From Lobulomyces angularis (Eukaryota > Chytridiomycota > Chytridiomycetes > Lobulomycetales > Lobulomycetaceae), in contig JADHYX010000341.1 of the NCBI GenBank assembly GCA_027604685.1, forward strand, positions 3,072 through 24,254: a stretch of DNA of 21,183 nt, read 5' to 3'. The notes beneath the pieces are model-generated. The model did no database searches. It had not been told where the DNA came from and saw only the letters and a list, made by a program, of their open reading frames with translations. The stretch's first letter is position 1. Every line of letters begins with the position of its first letter. Made by a program: the position numbers and the translations under genes. Shown in pieces: positions 1-9,713 of this stretch.

Positions 1-194
1 GGAAAATTTCAAGAGATTAGCTTTTGTCTTAGGATCGCTTGGTTTTTTTGTTGGGTAAACCGTTTTTTTTTGTTACTAAAGACAACATTTTATTGTTTAA
101 TAGGTATGTGCTACGTAATGATTGTTTTAGTGCTCCAATAGAGGAGGAGGAAAATGATGATGAATATGATGACTATTACGAAGAAGAATGTTAA
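1..194 (+). CDS. C-terminal end of an unrecognised protein with a hydrophobic segment and acidic tail (partial)
   Basis: Two exons are visible. The first runs to 54, a 49-base intron (gtaaac...aatag) follows, and the last exon is 104-194, ending in TAA. Only the frame that opens at base 2 joins without a stop. The joined peptide has a basic residue pair, then a run of about 16 mostly hydrophobic residues (LAFVLGSLGFFVGYVL), then a tail rich in Glu, Asp and Tyr ending EEEC. This looks like a single C-terminal membrane segment followed by an acidic tail, but the segment is short and I do not recognise the family. The rest of the gene lies upstream of the window. Seen: the splice signals and the open frame. 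Inferred: membrane insertion. Confidence 0.5.
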
Positions 195-1005
195 TTTAGA
201 TTCAGTTGCATTAAAATCTTCGTTATTTTCCGTTAATTTATTATGAAATAAAAAGTTAATAAAATTTGCCAATTTTATTTATATAGTTTTAGATAATATA
301 TTCATTTAAACTAATTTTTTGTTTAGTAATACACATTTTCTATGAATGGAACTGCTGAAATAGTAAATTTAATCTTTTTTGATGAAACTTTTGTGATAAC
401 AAGTTCAAAAGTGATAAAGTTTTTATACAAAATTGAAAAAATTTCTATTTTTACATTAGTAAAGAGGACATCCTTTACAGATTTACCAATTTAAAAATAA
501 AATTAATATAAATTTTCAAAAGTTAACATCCAAGTTTTTTTGTAATAGGTTTTGTTGGTGGCTGGTTGTACCTTCTTCTCGCCCAAAAAAAAGTGAGTAT
601 TTACCAAAGAACTATAAATGCAATAAAAAAAAACCCACAACACTACTTTAGAATATAAATGTTTTGCTGCCATTGGGTTGGATGCGGTGCTACTGTAAGT
701 ACTATCCAACACCTTCTTTCTTGATCTTTTTCCCAAGAACTTTGAAACAGAGAACACTCTCTATCACCATTGTTTGCAAAATCACATTAGGCAAGGTAAA
801 CAAGTCTGCATGATGAAGCCATATTCAAGCAAACCATTCTGCAATGCTCAAGTATTATTTTCAAAAAGCTATTTTTTCCCTGATTTTCTGTTAACAACCT
901 TTTATCCAACTTAGCTGAGACATAAGGGGCAAGCTTTAGATCGTAACGACTATATATTAATTATCATTATCCCTAATAACTGTTTTTATTTTTTGTTTTT
1001 AAAAG
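195..1005. other. intergenic region, unresolved
   Basis: No convincing complete gene is present. 195-640 is ordinary AT-rich intergenic sequence just after the stop of the first gene. About 640-955 is clearly richer in G and C and is open in frames on both strands (entered separately). The start codon of the zinc-finger gene at 1006 probably lies in this stretch. One possible first exon is the ATG at 682, followed after 13 bases by a strong GTAAGT donor whose phase fits the exon at 1006. Another option is a donor at 798 (GTAAAC), also in phase, but no ATG precedes it in that frame. Confidence 0.5.
640..955. other. GC-richer island with open frames on both strands
   Basis: Counted by hand, 661-720 is about 47% G+C and 781-840 about 38%, far above the flanking intergenic DNA. 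On the minus strand a frame is open from about 951 to 790, then has one TAA, then stays open to about 652. On the + strand a frame is open from 699 to about 911. Predicted peptides on both strands contain Cys, Met, Ala and His, unlike chance translations of A/T runs. It may be a decayed gene, an unrecognised exon, or a non-coding RNA. No family is recognised. Confidence 0.3.
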
Positions 1006-2646
1006 ACATTGTAACTCACTTTTCTTTCAACTTAAAACCAATTCCTTGCAGTTTTTGTGAAGTCCATTTTAGAAACCGGCAAGATAAGAAAAAGGTATTT
1101 TTGATCTGTTTTAATTACTACAAACTCTATATCCCCACCTACTTTCCAACCTCCTTTTCTAATTCTATTTTTTTTTTTAATTTTTTTTTTTTTATGAAAT
1201 GCAGCATGAAACATTGCATCATGCGCAAGATGTAAAACCTGAGGAACAGGATAAAAATAATGCTGTAACTTTGAAAAAATTGAATTCAAATGTTGTTGAA
1301 AATGAAGTAATAAAAACTCAAGAAAGTGCAGTTTTTCTAGAAGACATAGCAGAAATTTCCTCACAAGAATCAGAAATATACACTCCACAGCTTAAAACTC
1401 AAATTTACAATATTGCTAACGGTTTTTATTGCATAGGAAATAAAAAATTTTTTTTGATAAATTTTCTTTTTATTATAGCTGCCATTGCAAAAATACCTGA
1501 ATTTGACAAAATTGATTTGGAAGATACTTCTGAAACCTTTTTAACTAAAGGAGTAGAGGTTTTTGATTTTATGAGGTTTTTTTTTTTTTAGTTTTATTGA
1601 TTGATAATTAAAAAAATTTTTGTTATAGTTTTGCTAATGTTATATATTTGGCGACTAATACCATTAGCGACTCTACTAGATGGGATAAAATGTTTTTATT
1701 TTTTCGGGACAAAGGAGGTTACATACCACACAAAATTATAGAAGACTTTTATTTTTCGACAACAAAAAAAAATCGGTTTTTGGAAAAAAAATGTTACATT
1801 CTGGCAAAAAATTATTTTGAATTTAAGTGCCTAGGTAAAATATGAAAATAGGTGATTATTAATGTTGTATATTTTTTCGCAGGACTGAGACCTTTATTTG
1901 TGAAAAGCTTTCTAGACACCATACTAAAATTGACTGAAAAATTAACGACGGAGGCACAGTTAAAGTTGGGTTCCTTTTTCATTCAATCTGAACAAGAAAG
2001 ACTTGAAGATTTTCAAGACAGGTTTCTTGGAGGAAAACTACAGAATAGGTATAAAATGGATATGAAATAACCATTTAAAGATTAAATTTTTAAAAAATAT
2101 AAAGTTTTAAAGAATTAACAATAGATATAGCTATCCGAATAAAAAAAATTTTGCATTATTTTAAGAATGATAGCGTTATGGAATTAGTAGAATTAAAAAA
2201 TGAAAATAAAGATTCGTTTTGTGGTTTTTTCTCAATAGGAATTAAAATAAGTTATGCATTAGGCGATTTTTATAAGGAGTATCAAAGATTGTTCTTGAAT
2301 AATACGGTGAAGATTTGTGTAGTTGAGTTTGATAAAATGGTGCGTGAAATGATTTGGGGAGAAGACGGAAAAATGATTAGGTAAGGGTCATTCAAAATAA
2401 ATCATTAAAAACTTTTAATTTACAAGGTTGTTATGTTGTGGCGGCATAAATTGTCATGTATCAGATTCTTCGGTTTCTCGTGCTAATATATATCTATCCT
2501 CTCATGAGCAGGCAGATATTATTTGGATAAAGTCAGGAGTAAATGCAGAGCAGGTATTAAGATTATGAATCGTAAGGATTAATTTCTTCTAGGTATTTGA
2601 ATTAACTATGTATACTTTGGATCAACTTACGCACTATAGAAACTAA
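1006..2646 (+). CDS. unrecognised protein with one C2H2 zinc finger, about 410 residues (5' end unresolved)
   Basis: Exons: 1006-1094, 1205-1421, 1479-1575, 1629-1834, 1883-2048, 2105-2380, 2427-2553 and 2593-2646 (TAA). Every junction keeps phase. Joining the first two exons creates a perfect finger, C-x2-C-x12-H-x3-H (CSFC, then DKKK joined to HETLHH), which supports both the splice and the frame. After a Glu/Asn-rich linker the protein becomes a mixed, probably helical domain of about 330 residues with several Cys residues near the end (LLCCGGINCH). The exon at 1006 begins inside a codon and has no ATG, so at least one exon is missing upstream. The acceptor at 2104 (aaatataaag) is A-rich but is the only nearby one that keeps the frame open. 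The finger suggests nucleic-acid or protein binding; I know no family for the rest. Confidence 0.75.
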
Positions 2647-3053
2647 ATTTTTTTTTGATTTCCTATGTTTTATAATTTTAATTATTTTATTTTTTATCTT
2701 TTGGTTCTAAAATAATTGTATTGAAATCATCATGTAAGGAAAATAAAAAAAGGAAATTGTTTATTACAGTGTATACGCAGTTGTGGCCCAAACTATTTGT
2801 AAACATGTTATAATCATAATATTGATTTTTTCCATTTAACTCACAAATCTAAAAAAATTCTTCATCAGTGTAAAGATTTGCTGAAATTTGTGATTCCTTT
2901 TAAATTTTCAAGTTGTTTGTAAAAGGAATTTTTTCAAATTTCGATTTGTTACACAATAATTTTTTATTAATTTTTAATACTTTTTTTGCTAAAAAGTACC
3001 CCTCATTTTAAAGGTTTTTTTATTTTGAAGACTTTAAGAAGGCTTCTCACAAA
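2647..3053 (+). other. intergenic region
   Basis: AT-rich sequence between the stop of the zinc-finger gene and the ATG at 3054. It presumably holds the 3' end of one transcript and the promoter of the next. I see no coding signal, RNA gene or repeat beyond A and T runs. Confidence 0.6.
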
Positions 3054-5904
3054 ATGAATAAAACACATCATCGTAAGGAAAGAGAGAAAAAAAGGTAATT
3101 AATTGAAGTTTTTTTAAAAAAAACTAAGTAAAAAAATTTTTAATTTTCAGCTTTAACACTAATTTCAAAAAATTTTTAATTTAGATTATCAGTATCAACA
3201 ACAAGTTTCGCTTTATCAACTTCTCAAATAAAAAAATTAAATTCTCCCACTGGCTCAGTATCTTCTCAGCTTTCGAATGTAGGAGTAGGTAGAAGAGGAA
3301 GTTCTGATACTTACATGTCCAGGGTTTCAAGCAACTCTATGCCATATTCTTCAAAATCTAGTAAGCATAATTGTTTAGGTAAGGAAAAGTAACAAAAAAG
3401 AAGATAAAAAAAATGAAAATATGGAACCAATCATTTTTAAGTTTAATTTTTATTTTTAAGCATGCCAATTGAAAGAACAAAATCAAAAGTCTTATTTAAA
3501 ACAAACTGCCTCGACTATAACTAAAACAAAAAAAAAGTAATTTTTATATTAATTAAAAAAAAAAATTTTATTTTTATTATTCCAACAGATGGCTTCCTCC
3601 TGGTAATGTTCCTCCAAGTCAAATTTTAATCGATACCACACTTTTTACAACTTCAACTAAACCAAGCAATACATATATTTGGAAACCATTTTACCGCAGC
3701 AAAAAGGAAGATGTAGGTTATTTACAGGTACGAATTTTTTTTAAAATTTACCGTCAATTTTCAATTTTTTTAGAGTAAAGCAGAATTTAATGCAAAGTTT
3801 AAAAAAGTCTCCAAGGATTCGTTAAAGAGTAACTCAAATTTCAAAATTCACAAAAACAACAATTCAAATATTTATATCCAGGAGGTACATGAGGAAATAG
3901 TTGAATATTGTTCAATTCATCAAGAGAAAAATGAAAGTTTTAAAGTAAATTACATCGTAGAGCAAAATAATAGTTATGACGATTTGAATTCCGACGTAGG
4001 CTCAGATTCCACCTTTCATGACAGGGAAATCGAGGAAATTGTTCTAAATGTTGGTCAGCTAGAGTTACTAACAACAGATGCATTTGAAGAAAAAAAAGAA
4101 ATAAAATCATCCGAACAAGAAGAATTGGAAGGGGATAATACCTCTACTTTTATTAATCAAGAACACAACTGTAAAGCAGAACGACTTGACTCTACTTTCA
4201 ATCTGATATCAGGTATGGATTTTGAATCTGATGACTTGATGAAGACAAACTATACACATGATATTGCAGATGACGTGGTTTTGTCAGAAGTGGATGAAGT
4301 TCAAAGGAATATTAACCTATTACTACTCAGTCAAGAAGATTGCGGGGAAATAGAACTATCAAAAATCGCTACAGAAACAACAGATGGTTTTTTGGAAAGA
4401 ATTTACTCACTGGAGGTTGGTGAAGTAGATGATAAAATCAGTTTGAAAGGAACTGGAATTGAAAATGAAAGGAGCATTTCAATAGTGACGCAACCTTCAA
4501 CTGAAAACTTGCAACCTCAAGTCGATCACATTATTGACGATGAAAAATTTATGGAATTAAGTAATGTATCTGTACCTGCGAACGAAGAATCTTCCGAACT
4601 TCAACTTCATAAAAAATTGTCAATTCCCTACTTGAATTCAAGCGACTTTAAAACAGAAAATTCATATTCAAATGAAGTTATTTTCGGTGGTGAAAAAACT
4701 TTAATAGATATTTCAGCAGAAAATTCTTCATCAAATTCAATTTCTTCTGCGATACACAACGATGCTGAAAATAATTTAATTGCTACCAATTGTGAAACTA
4801 ATCACACTAATAAAAATTTAAATAACGAATTGAACGATATAGATAACATCGAACAGAACATTATTGATAATAAAAAAGAAAAAAATGTACCACTTCAAGA
4901 AGATACTTTGAACCCTTCACCTCAACTAATTTTTAATAAAGTAACACAGTCAAAACAGAAACAACCAAGTCAATTTAGAAACTTTATGTCAAGAATCGTT
5001 AATTTTGTGGATACTGTTGTAAAACCGGAGAAAGTTTTAGAAACGACAAATAAAGAAACTGAAAATAATTTATCAGGAACTGTAGAAAGTGTTTTTCAAA
5101 GTAGAAAGAAAATTGATTATAATTTTTAATTTTTTATTTCTTTTTTTTTTATAGAAAATTGTGAAAATATTTTAAATACGGATAAATCAGATTCTGGAAA
5201 CAATCCAGATAAAAAGGATTTTTTCAAATCACAAAAAAATTCGTCGGAATCTCAGTTAATCGAAAGTAGCAATATTGGTTCTCTATATGGTAAATTTGGT
5301 GCCAGTTTTAACCAAGGAGAAAGGCCCATACTAATACGCAGAAAAATTACAATCGACCCATTTGGGAACGAAAGCGTTGTTGATACTGAAGAAGAATTAA
5401 CAGAAGAAATGAATCTCTCTGATGGTGAATTTGAGACAGTAGAGGTGGGGGGAAAGGTTGTAAGCAAAATAGTTAGAAGAGTCATTTTTAAACAAGAATC
5501 TACGGAAAATCTTTGTGAAGACAAGAAATTGGAAGCAAAGTCCAAAGAATTGGAAAACTCCTTCGTTATTAAAAGACGGATAATAAAAAGAACAGTAAGC
5601 GTTAATGAAATCGGTGAAGAAGAAGTTTGTGAGACTGAACATTTTGATGATGATGTCAACGATTCTCTTGTTACAAAAAGGTATATTTTATTTTTTTACT
5701 AAAAAAATATTAAAAAGTTTTTTAGGAGAATTATACATGTAAACGAAAGCGGAAAAGAAATTAAAATATCTGAAGAAGATTCTGCAAACGGTGACTTTTC
5801 TTCCAATGGAACTAACTCCATGTTAAAAAACTTTGTACACTTAGAAAAGGTAAATAATTTGAAAAAGATTTTAATTTTTAATTTTTTTTTTTTAGTTTAG
5901 ATAA
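3054..5904 (+). CDS. unrecognised acidic Ser/Asn-rich protein with basic 'RR' repeat units, about 805 residues
   Basis: Exons: 3054-3094, 3185-3360, 3461-3536, 3589-3727, 3774-5100, 5155-5680, 5726-5849 and a tiny last exon from 5896 (TAA at 5902-5904). All phases agree. The N-terminus is basic (HHRKEREKKR), followed by a Ser-rich segment with RRGSSD. The 1.3 kb exon encodes a long acidic region rich in Glu, Asp, Asn and Ser, with no visible globular fold. The C-terminal 180 residues carry about four related units, each hydrophobic then [RK]-R then alternating Ile/Val, then a turn with N-E-x-G-x-E (for example VIKRRIIKRTVSVNEIGEEE and VTKRRIIHVNESGKEI). No signal peptide or membrane segment is seen. 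A donor at 3379 could replace the one at 3361, adding six residues in phase, and an acceptor at 5900 would give a slightly longer C-terminus ending at 5927. Function unknown; a scaffold or regulatory protein is only a guess. Confidence 0.75.
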
Positions 5905-6335
5905 TAAGAAAGAAAGATATTCTCTAAATTTGGAAAAAAAAAAAAAAAAAAGTTTAACAAAATCAAATACATTCTGCATCATTTTCAACCTAGCATTATT
6001 ATTTTTTCTTAATTTTTAAAATAATTTCTGCATCTAACATATATCATTTACCTAGTTTTTAAATATGTTTTGTATCATATTTTTTATGAAGTGTTACAAT
6101 TACTATCAAAATGCTGGTTTTTTATTTTTTGATTTGGTATTTAGGTATATTCTCTATTCATATACGCAAAATGCAAAAACAAATTCATTTCATTCAAATT
6201 CTTAATTTTGGAGTAGAAAACTTTTCCATTGAATTTACCAAAAAAAAAATTTATTTCGTTTTAGCAAATAATATATGCTCAGTTTCTTTTTATTATATTT
6301 CTTAATTATACCATATTATTACAATTTTTTTTTAG
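5905..6335 (+). other. intergenic or leader region of the glutaredoxin gene
   Basis: Very AT-rich. It includes an A-run around 5934-5950. It must hold the promoter and probably the first small exon of the glutaredoxin gene. Two ATG-led mini-exons fit the required phase: 6065-6090 (donor gtgtta) and 6111-6136 (donor gtattt). A longer open stretch from the ATG at 6111 to 6305 looks like chance sequence. Confidence 0.45.
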
Positions 6336-6911
6336 TGTAATTATAAATGTAGTAGCAAATAAAGTAGAAAAACTGATTTCATCAAATGCAGTTATGGTTT
6401 TTTCAAAGTCGTATTGTCCGTAAGAAAATAAAATAAAATATGATAAATAATAGTTATATAATTTTATCAAGGATTGATATGAGTAAATTTATATATATAT
6501 ATTCTATTTTATTTTTCTTATAAACGTTAATTTCCACCTTTTTTTTTAAGATATTGTACAGCTACAAAAAAGTTACTGACTTCATTAAACGTCAAAGCTA
6601 AAGTAAAAAAAAATAAATTTATTTTTGTTGTTTTATAAAAACTTGGTATAATTTCAACATTTTTTTTCTTTTTTTAGATTGTTGAATTAGATCAAATTGA
6701 AGATGGAAATGAAATTCAAAATTACTTAGCTTCAAAAACAGGGTAATGTAATTATTATTATTTTTTTTAAAAGAAAATGCTTATACTTCATCTAATTAGT
6801 CAACGTTCAATACCAAATAATTTCATTTCTGGAAAACATGTTGGTGGTAATGACACTTTGCAAATTTTAAAAGATACTGGGGAACTTCAAAAATTAATTT
6901 CAAAAATTTAA
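6336..6911 (+). CDS. glutaredoxin, dithiol (CPYC) class
   Basis: Exons: 6336-6419, 6551-6602, 6678-6742 and 6800-6911 (TAA). The active site is split by the first intron: ...SKSYCP joined to YCTATKK gives CPYC, the classic dithiol motif. Downstream are the cis-proline loop (TGQRSIPN) and the glutathione-site glycines (GKHVGGNDTL), followed by the C-terminal helix. This is the full thioredoxin-like glutaredoxin domain of about 100 residues. Such proteins use glutathione to reduce protein disulfides and glutathionylated cysteines. The segment VEKLISSN before the first strand is the usual first helix, so coding starts upstream of the internal Met. The exon at 6336 opens inside a codon, so the start lies in an upstream exon. 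The mini-exon at 6111-6136 would give a 112-residue protein with a hydrophobic N-terminus; the one at 6065-6090 is an alternative. Confidence 0.9.
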
Positions 6912-7384
6912 AGTGACTTTTTTTTTTTTTTTAACATATTTTTTTTTTATTTATTTTCTTTTTTAATTTTACTTTTATTTTGCAAAAGATTAATTAATTT
7001 ACATATATAAGTATTTTTTATTTTACATTATTTTTTTACATTTTTTTAAAAAAAAAAAATTTGGGCAATTCCACATATCCAAACCTGAACTTCTTTCTAT
7101 TTTAAATTTATTAAGCGTTTCAACTGTAGACTGATTCTTTAAAAATCGGAATACATCTTTTCTAATTTAGTGTACTTTTTCAAAAAATCATAAAAATGTC
7201 TCTTTTTTCTTCATAATTCAATTTTTTTTCACATCGCTTCTGTATCTTTAGTCATCAAATGTTTTAAGGAAAAAAAAAAATAAACAGAATACAGCCAAAT
7301 AAAAATTGTTAGTTGTGATATGTAAAAAATGTTGAATCATAGTTTAATTTTAGTGATACAACATTTTTTAGATTTTTTTTTTTT
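6912..7384 (+). other. intergenic region before the histidyl-tRNA synthetase gene
   Basis: AT-rich, with long T and A runs (for example 6918-6932 and 7048-7060). It holds the glutaredoxin 3' end and the promoter and leader of the synthetase. A 14-base T-run sits directly before the first ATG. Nothing else is recognisable. Confidence 0.6.
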
Positions 7385-9361
7385 ATGAAATATATATTAA
7401 AAAATTCTAATAAATTTTTTTTTAATAAAATCGAAAACAAGAATTACGTAAATTATTTTAAAATGTCAACAACAACGGCTAACAAGGAAAATATATCGGA
7501 AAAAAAGAAGGACGATAAGAAAGTAGATGTTAAAAAATTTACTCTAAAAACTCCAAAAGGTACAATTATTTTTATTTTTAATTTTTTTTTTGTTAACTTA
7601 AATAATTTTTTTTTTTCAAAAATTTGTAATTTTTAGGAACGAGAGATTTTAATGATAAGGAAATGGCCGTAAGAGAAAAATTAATTTCAACTGTTACAAA
7701 AATATTTAAAAAGCACGGGGCTGTAACAATTGATACTCCAGTTTTTGAATTAAAAGAAATTTTATCAGGGAAATATGGTGAAGATAGTAAATTAATTTAT
7801 GACTTGCAGGACCAGGTTTTTTTTTTTTTTGTTTTCTTATTTATTTTTTTAGGGAGGGGAATTGTCTTCATTACGGTATGACTTGACAGTTCCTTTTGCT
7901 AGATTTATTGCAATGAATGGAAGTAAATATCAAAATATAAAGAGATATCACATAGCAAAGGTCTACCGAAGAGATCAACCAGCCGTTGCTAAAGGAAGGA
8001 TGAGGGAATTTTACCAATGCGTATGCTTTCTTTATTTTTTTTAAAACAAACACTTGATTTAAAATATTTTTATTACTATTTTTTTTATAGGATTTTGATA
8101 TAGCAGGTGTCTACGAACCCATGATTCCTGATTCAGAAGCATTGGTAGTAATGTGGGAAATTTTGAAAGAAGTTGATATTGGAGATTTTATTATAAAGGT
8201 ATGGATTTTTTGATTCAAATTTTTATTATTTTTTTTTTATTTTAATGTTTTTACATAACTTTATTGAAAAATAACTTATTTTTTTTTGTGTATAGCTAAA
8301 TAACCGAAAAATTTTAGATGGTATGTTTCAGGTGTGTGGTGTACCAGAAGAAAAAATAAGACCCATATCATCTGCAGTTGATAAACTTGACAAAGTAATG
8401 AAAAATAAAAATAATTAGATATTTACATATTAAAAAATTTTAATTACTTAATTATTAAAAAACTTAACATATTCCCCTTTGCAGGCTACATGGGAGGAAG
8501 TAAAAAAAGAAATGGTAACAGAAAAAGGATTGGAGGAAGAAGTAGCAGATAAAATTGGAGAATATGTTAAATTAAAAGGATCAAAGGAGCTGGTTGACAT
8601 TTTAGAAAAAGATTTAAATTTTTCAAGTAATTTAAAAGTTAAAGAAGGACTTTCAGAAATGAGAACTTTGCTTAATTATCTTGAAGTTATGGGTGTGCTA
8701 CCAAGTGTATATATTTTTTAATAGAAAGTTTTTTTAATTTTAGTTCTAGGTTTCTTTTGATTTAAGTCTTGCTAGAGGTTTGGATTACTATACAGGAGTT
8801 ATATATGAGGCGATTTTGGTAAAATCGTCAGTGGATACCAGTGGAGTCGGATCTGTTGCATCAGGCGGAAGATATGATGATTTGGTTGGAATGTTTTCGG
8901 GAGGTATTATTTCAAAGAAAGTAACATGAACATATAAATATTATTTCTATTTTAATTTTTTCAAAGGTGCCAAGATTCCATGTGTTGGAATGAGTATTGG
9001 ATTAGAAAGAATATTCGCGATTTTATTAAAAAAAACCAAACCAGAATCAATTAGAGCAACTGAAACCCAAGTTTACGTTTGTGGTATAGCAGATGGGACT
9101 CTTTTAGATAGAATGAAAATTTGTTCAGAATTATGGGATGCGGGTATTAGCGCTACATTTCAATACAAAGATAAAGTTAAGTTAGGACAACAGTTTAAGA
9201 TTTGTGAAAGAGACCAAATACCTTTAGCGGTAATTATTGGCTCAGGAGAAATTGAGCAAGGAGTAGTTAATTTAAAACTGCAATATGAAGGTTCAAAACA
9301 GGTTGAAGTTGATCGTAAAGATATGGTCACTGAAATTAAAAAACTGTTGAACATTGCTTAA
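7385..9361 (+). CDS. HTS1: histidyl-tRNA synthetase, probably dual cytosolic and mitochondrial
   Basis: Class II synthetase that charges tRNA-His with histidine. Exons: 7385-7559, 7637-7815, 7853-8020, 8091-8198, 8296-8394, 8485-8706, 8750-8903 and 8967-9361 (TAA); 499 residues from the first ATG. Family motifs appear in order: [19 protein letters not shown], motif 2 around [19 protein letters not shown], the helical insertion with SSAVDKLDK and KIGEYVKL, the histidine-specific [10 protein letters not shown] and [11 protein letters not shown], motif 3 with [12 protein letters not shown], then the anticodon-binding domain with SELWDAGI. Length matches eukaryotic enzymes. A second ATG at 7463 would give a 473-residue form. 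The 26 residues between the two starts are Lys/Asn/Phe-rich with no acidic residue except one Glu, like a mitochondrial presequence. The first ATG has T at -3 and the second has A, which fits leaky scanning. Yeast HTS1 is known to make both forms this way. The 37-base intron at 7816 is the shortest well-supported one here. Confidence 0.97.
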
Positions 9362-9713
9362 CTGACTAAAATAAAAACTAAAAGTAAAATATGAATAATT
9401 GAAAATGCTATAAAGTATAAAAAATTTGAAATAAATAAATTAAATAAATTATGAACCATTCCAAATTTAAGATTTTTACTAAATATTTCTTTTTAAAAAA
9501 AATGAAAAAAATCATTAAAACTTTTTTAAGAAAAATTAATGAAAAAAAAAAAAATAAATAAATAATGTGTATAATTTTTTTAATGTAATATTTATTTTTT
9601 TATAGTTTTTTACATTTTATATATATATGTATATAAATAAAAAAAAAAATAAAGTAAAAAAATTAAAGCAATAATAATAACATAAAATAAACGAAACAAT
9701 TTTATTTATTTTT
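9362..9713. other. convergent 3' intergenic region
   Basis: Separates the ends of the histidyl-tRNA synthetase gene (+) and SEC1 (-). It contains AATAAA-type signals for both directions, for example AATAAA at 9370-9375 on + and TTTATT at 9701-9706 read on minus. It also has an AT dinucleotide stretch near 9618-9637. No coding signal. Confidence 0.65.

Noticed and set aside
740..760. ACAGAGA-like string suggesting a U6 snRNA
   Set aside because: None of the flanking conserved U6 sequence is present.
1012..1051. Possible intron (gtaactc...ttgcag) inside the first visible exon of the zinc-finger gene
   Set aside because: Removing it would delete the first zinc-binding Cys; keeping it gives exact C-x2-C-x12-H-x3-H spacing.
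1032..1388. Minus-strand open frame opposite the zinc-finger gene
   Set aside because: It crosses the T-run intron 1095-1204 and is the antisense of exons with a perfect C2H2 motif; its translation is Phe/Leu-rich shadow sequence.
3095..3150. Shorter intron ending at the TTTTCAG acceptor at 3150 in the 3054 gene
   Set aside because: The resulting frame reaches a TAG within about 11 codons, whereas the acceptor at 3184 leads to a long open frame.
5252..5659. 135-codon minus-strand open frame
   Set aside because: It is antisense to the repeat-coding exon of the + strand gene, whose frame is supported by splice phases on both sides.
6111..6305. Independent small gene of 64 codons
   Set aside because: Composition is that of AT-rich non-coding DNA and its ATG fits better as a glutaredoxin leader exon.
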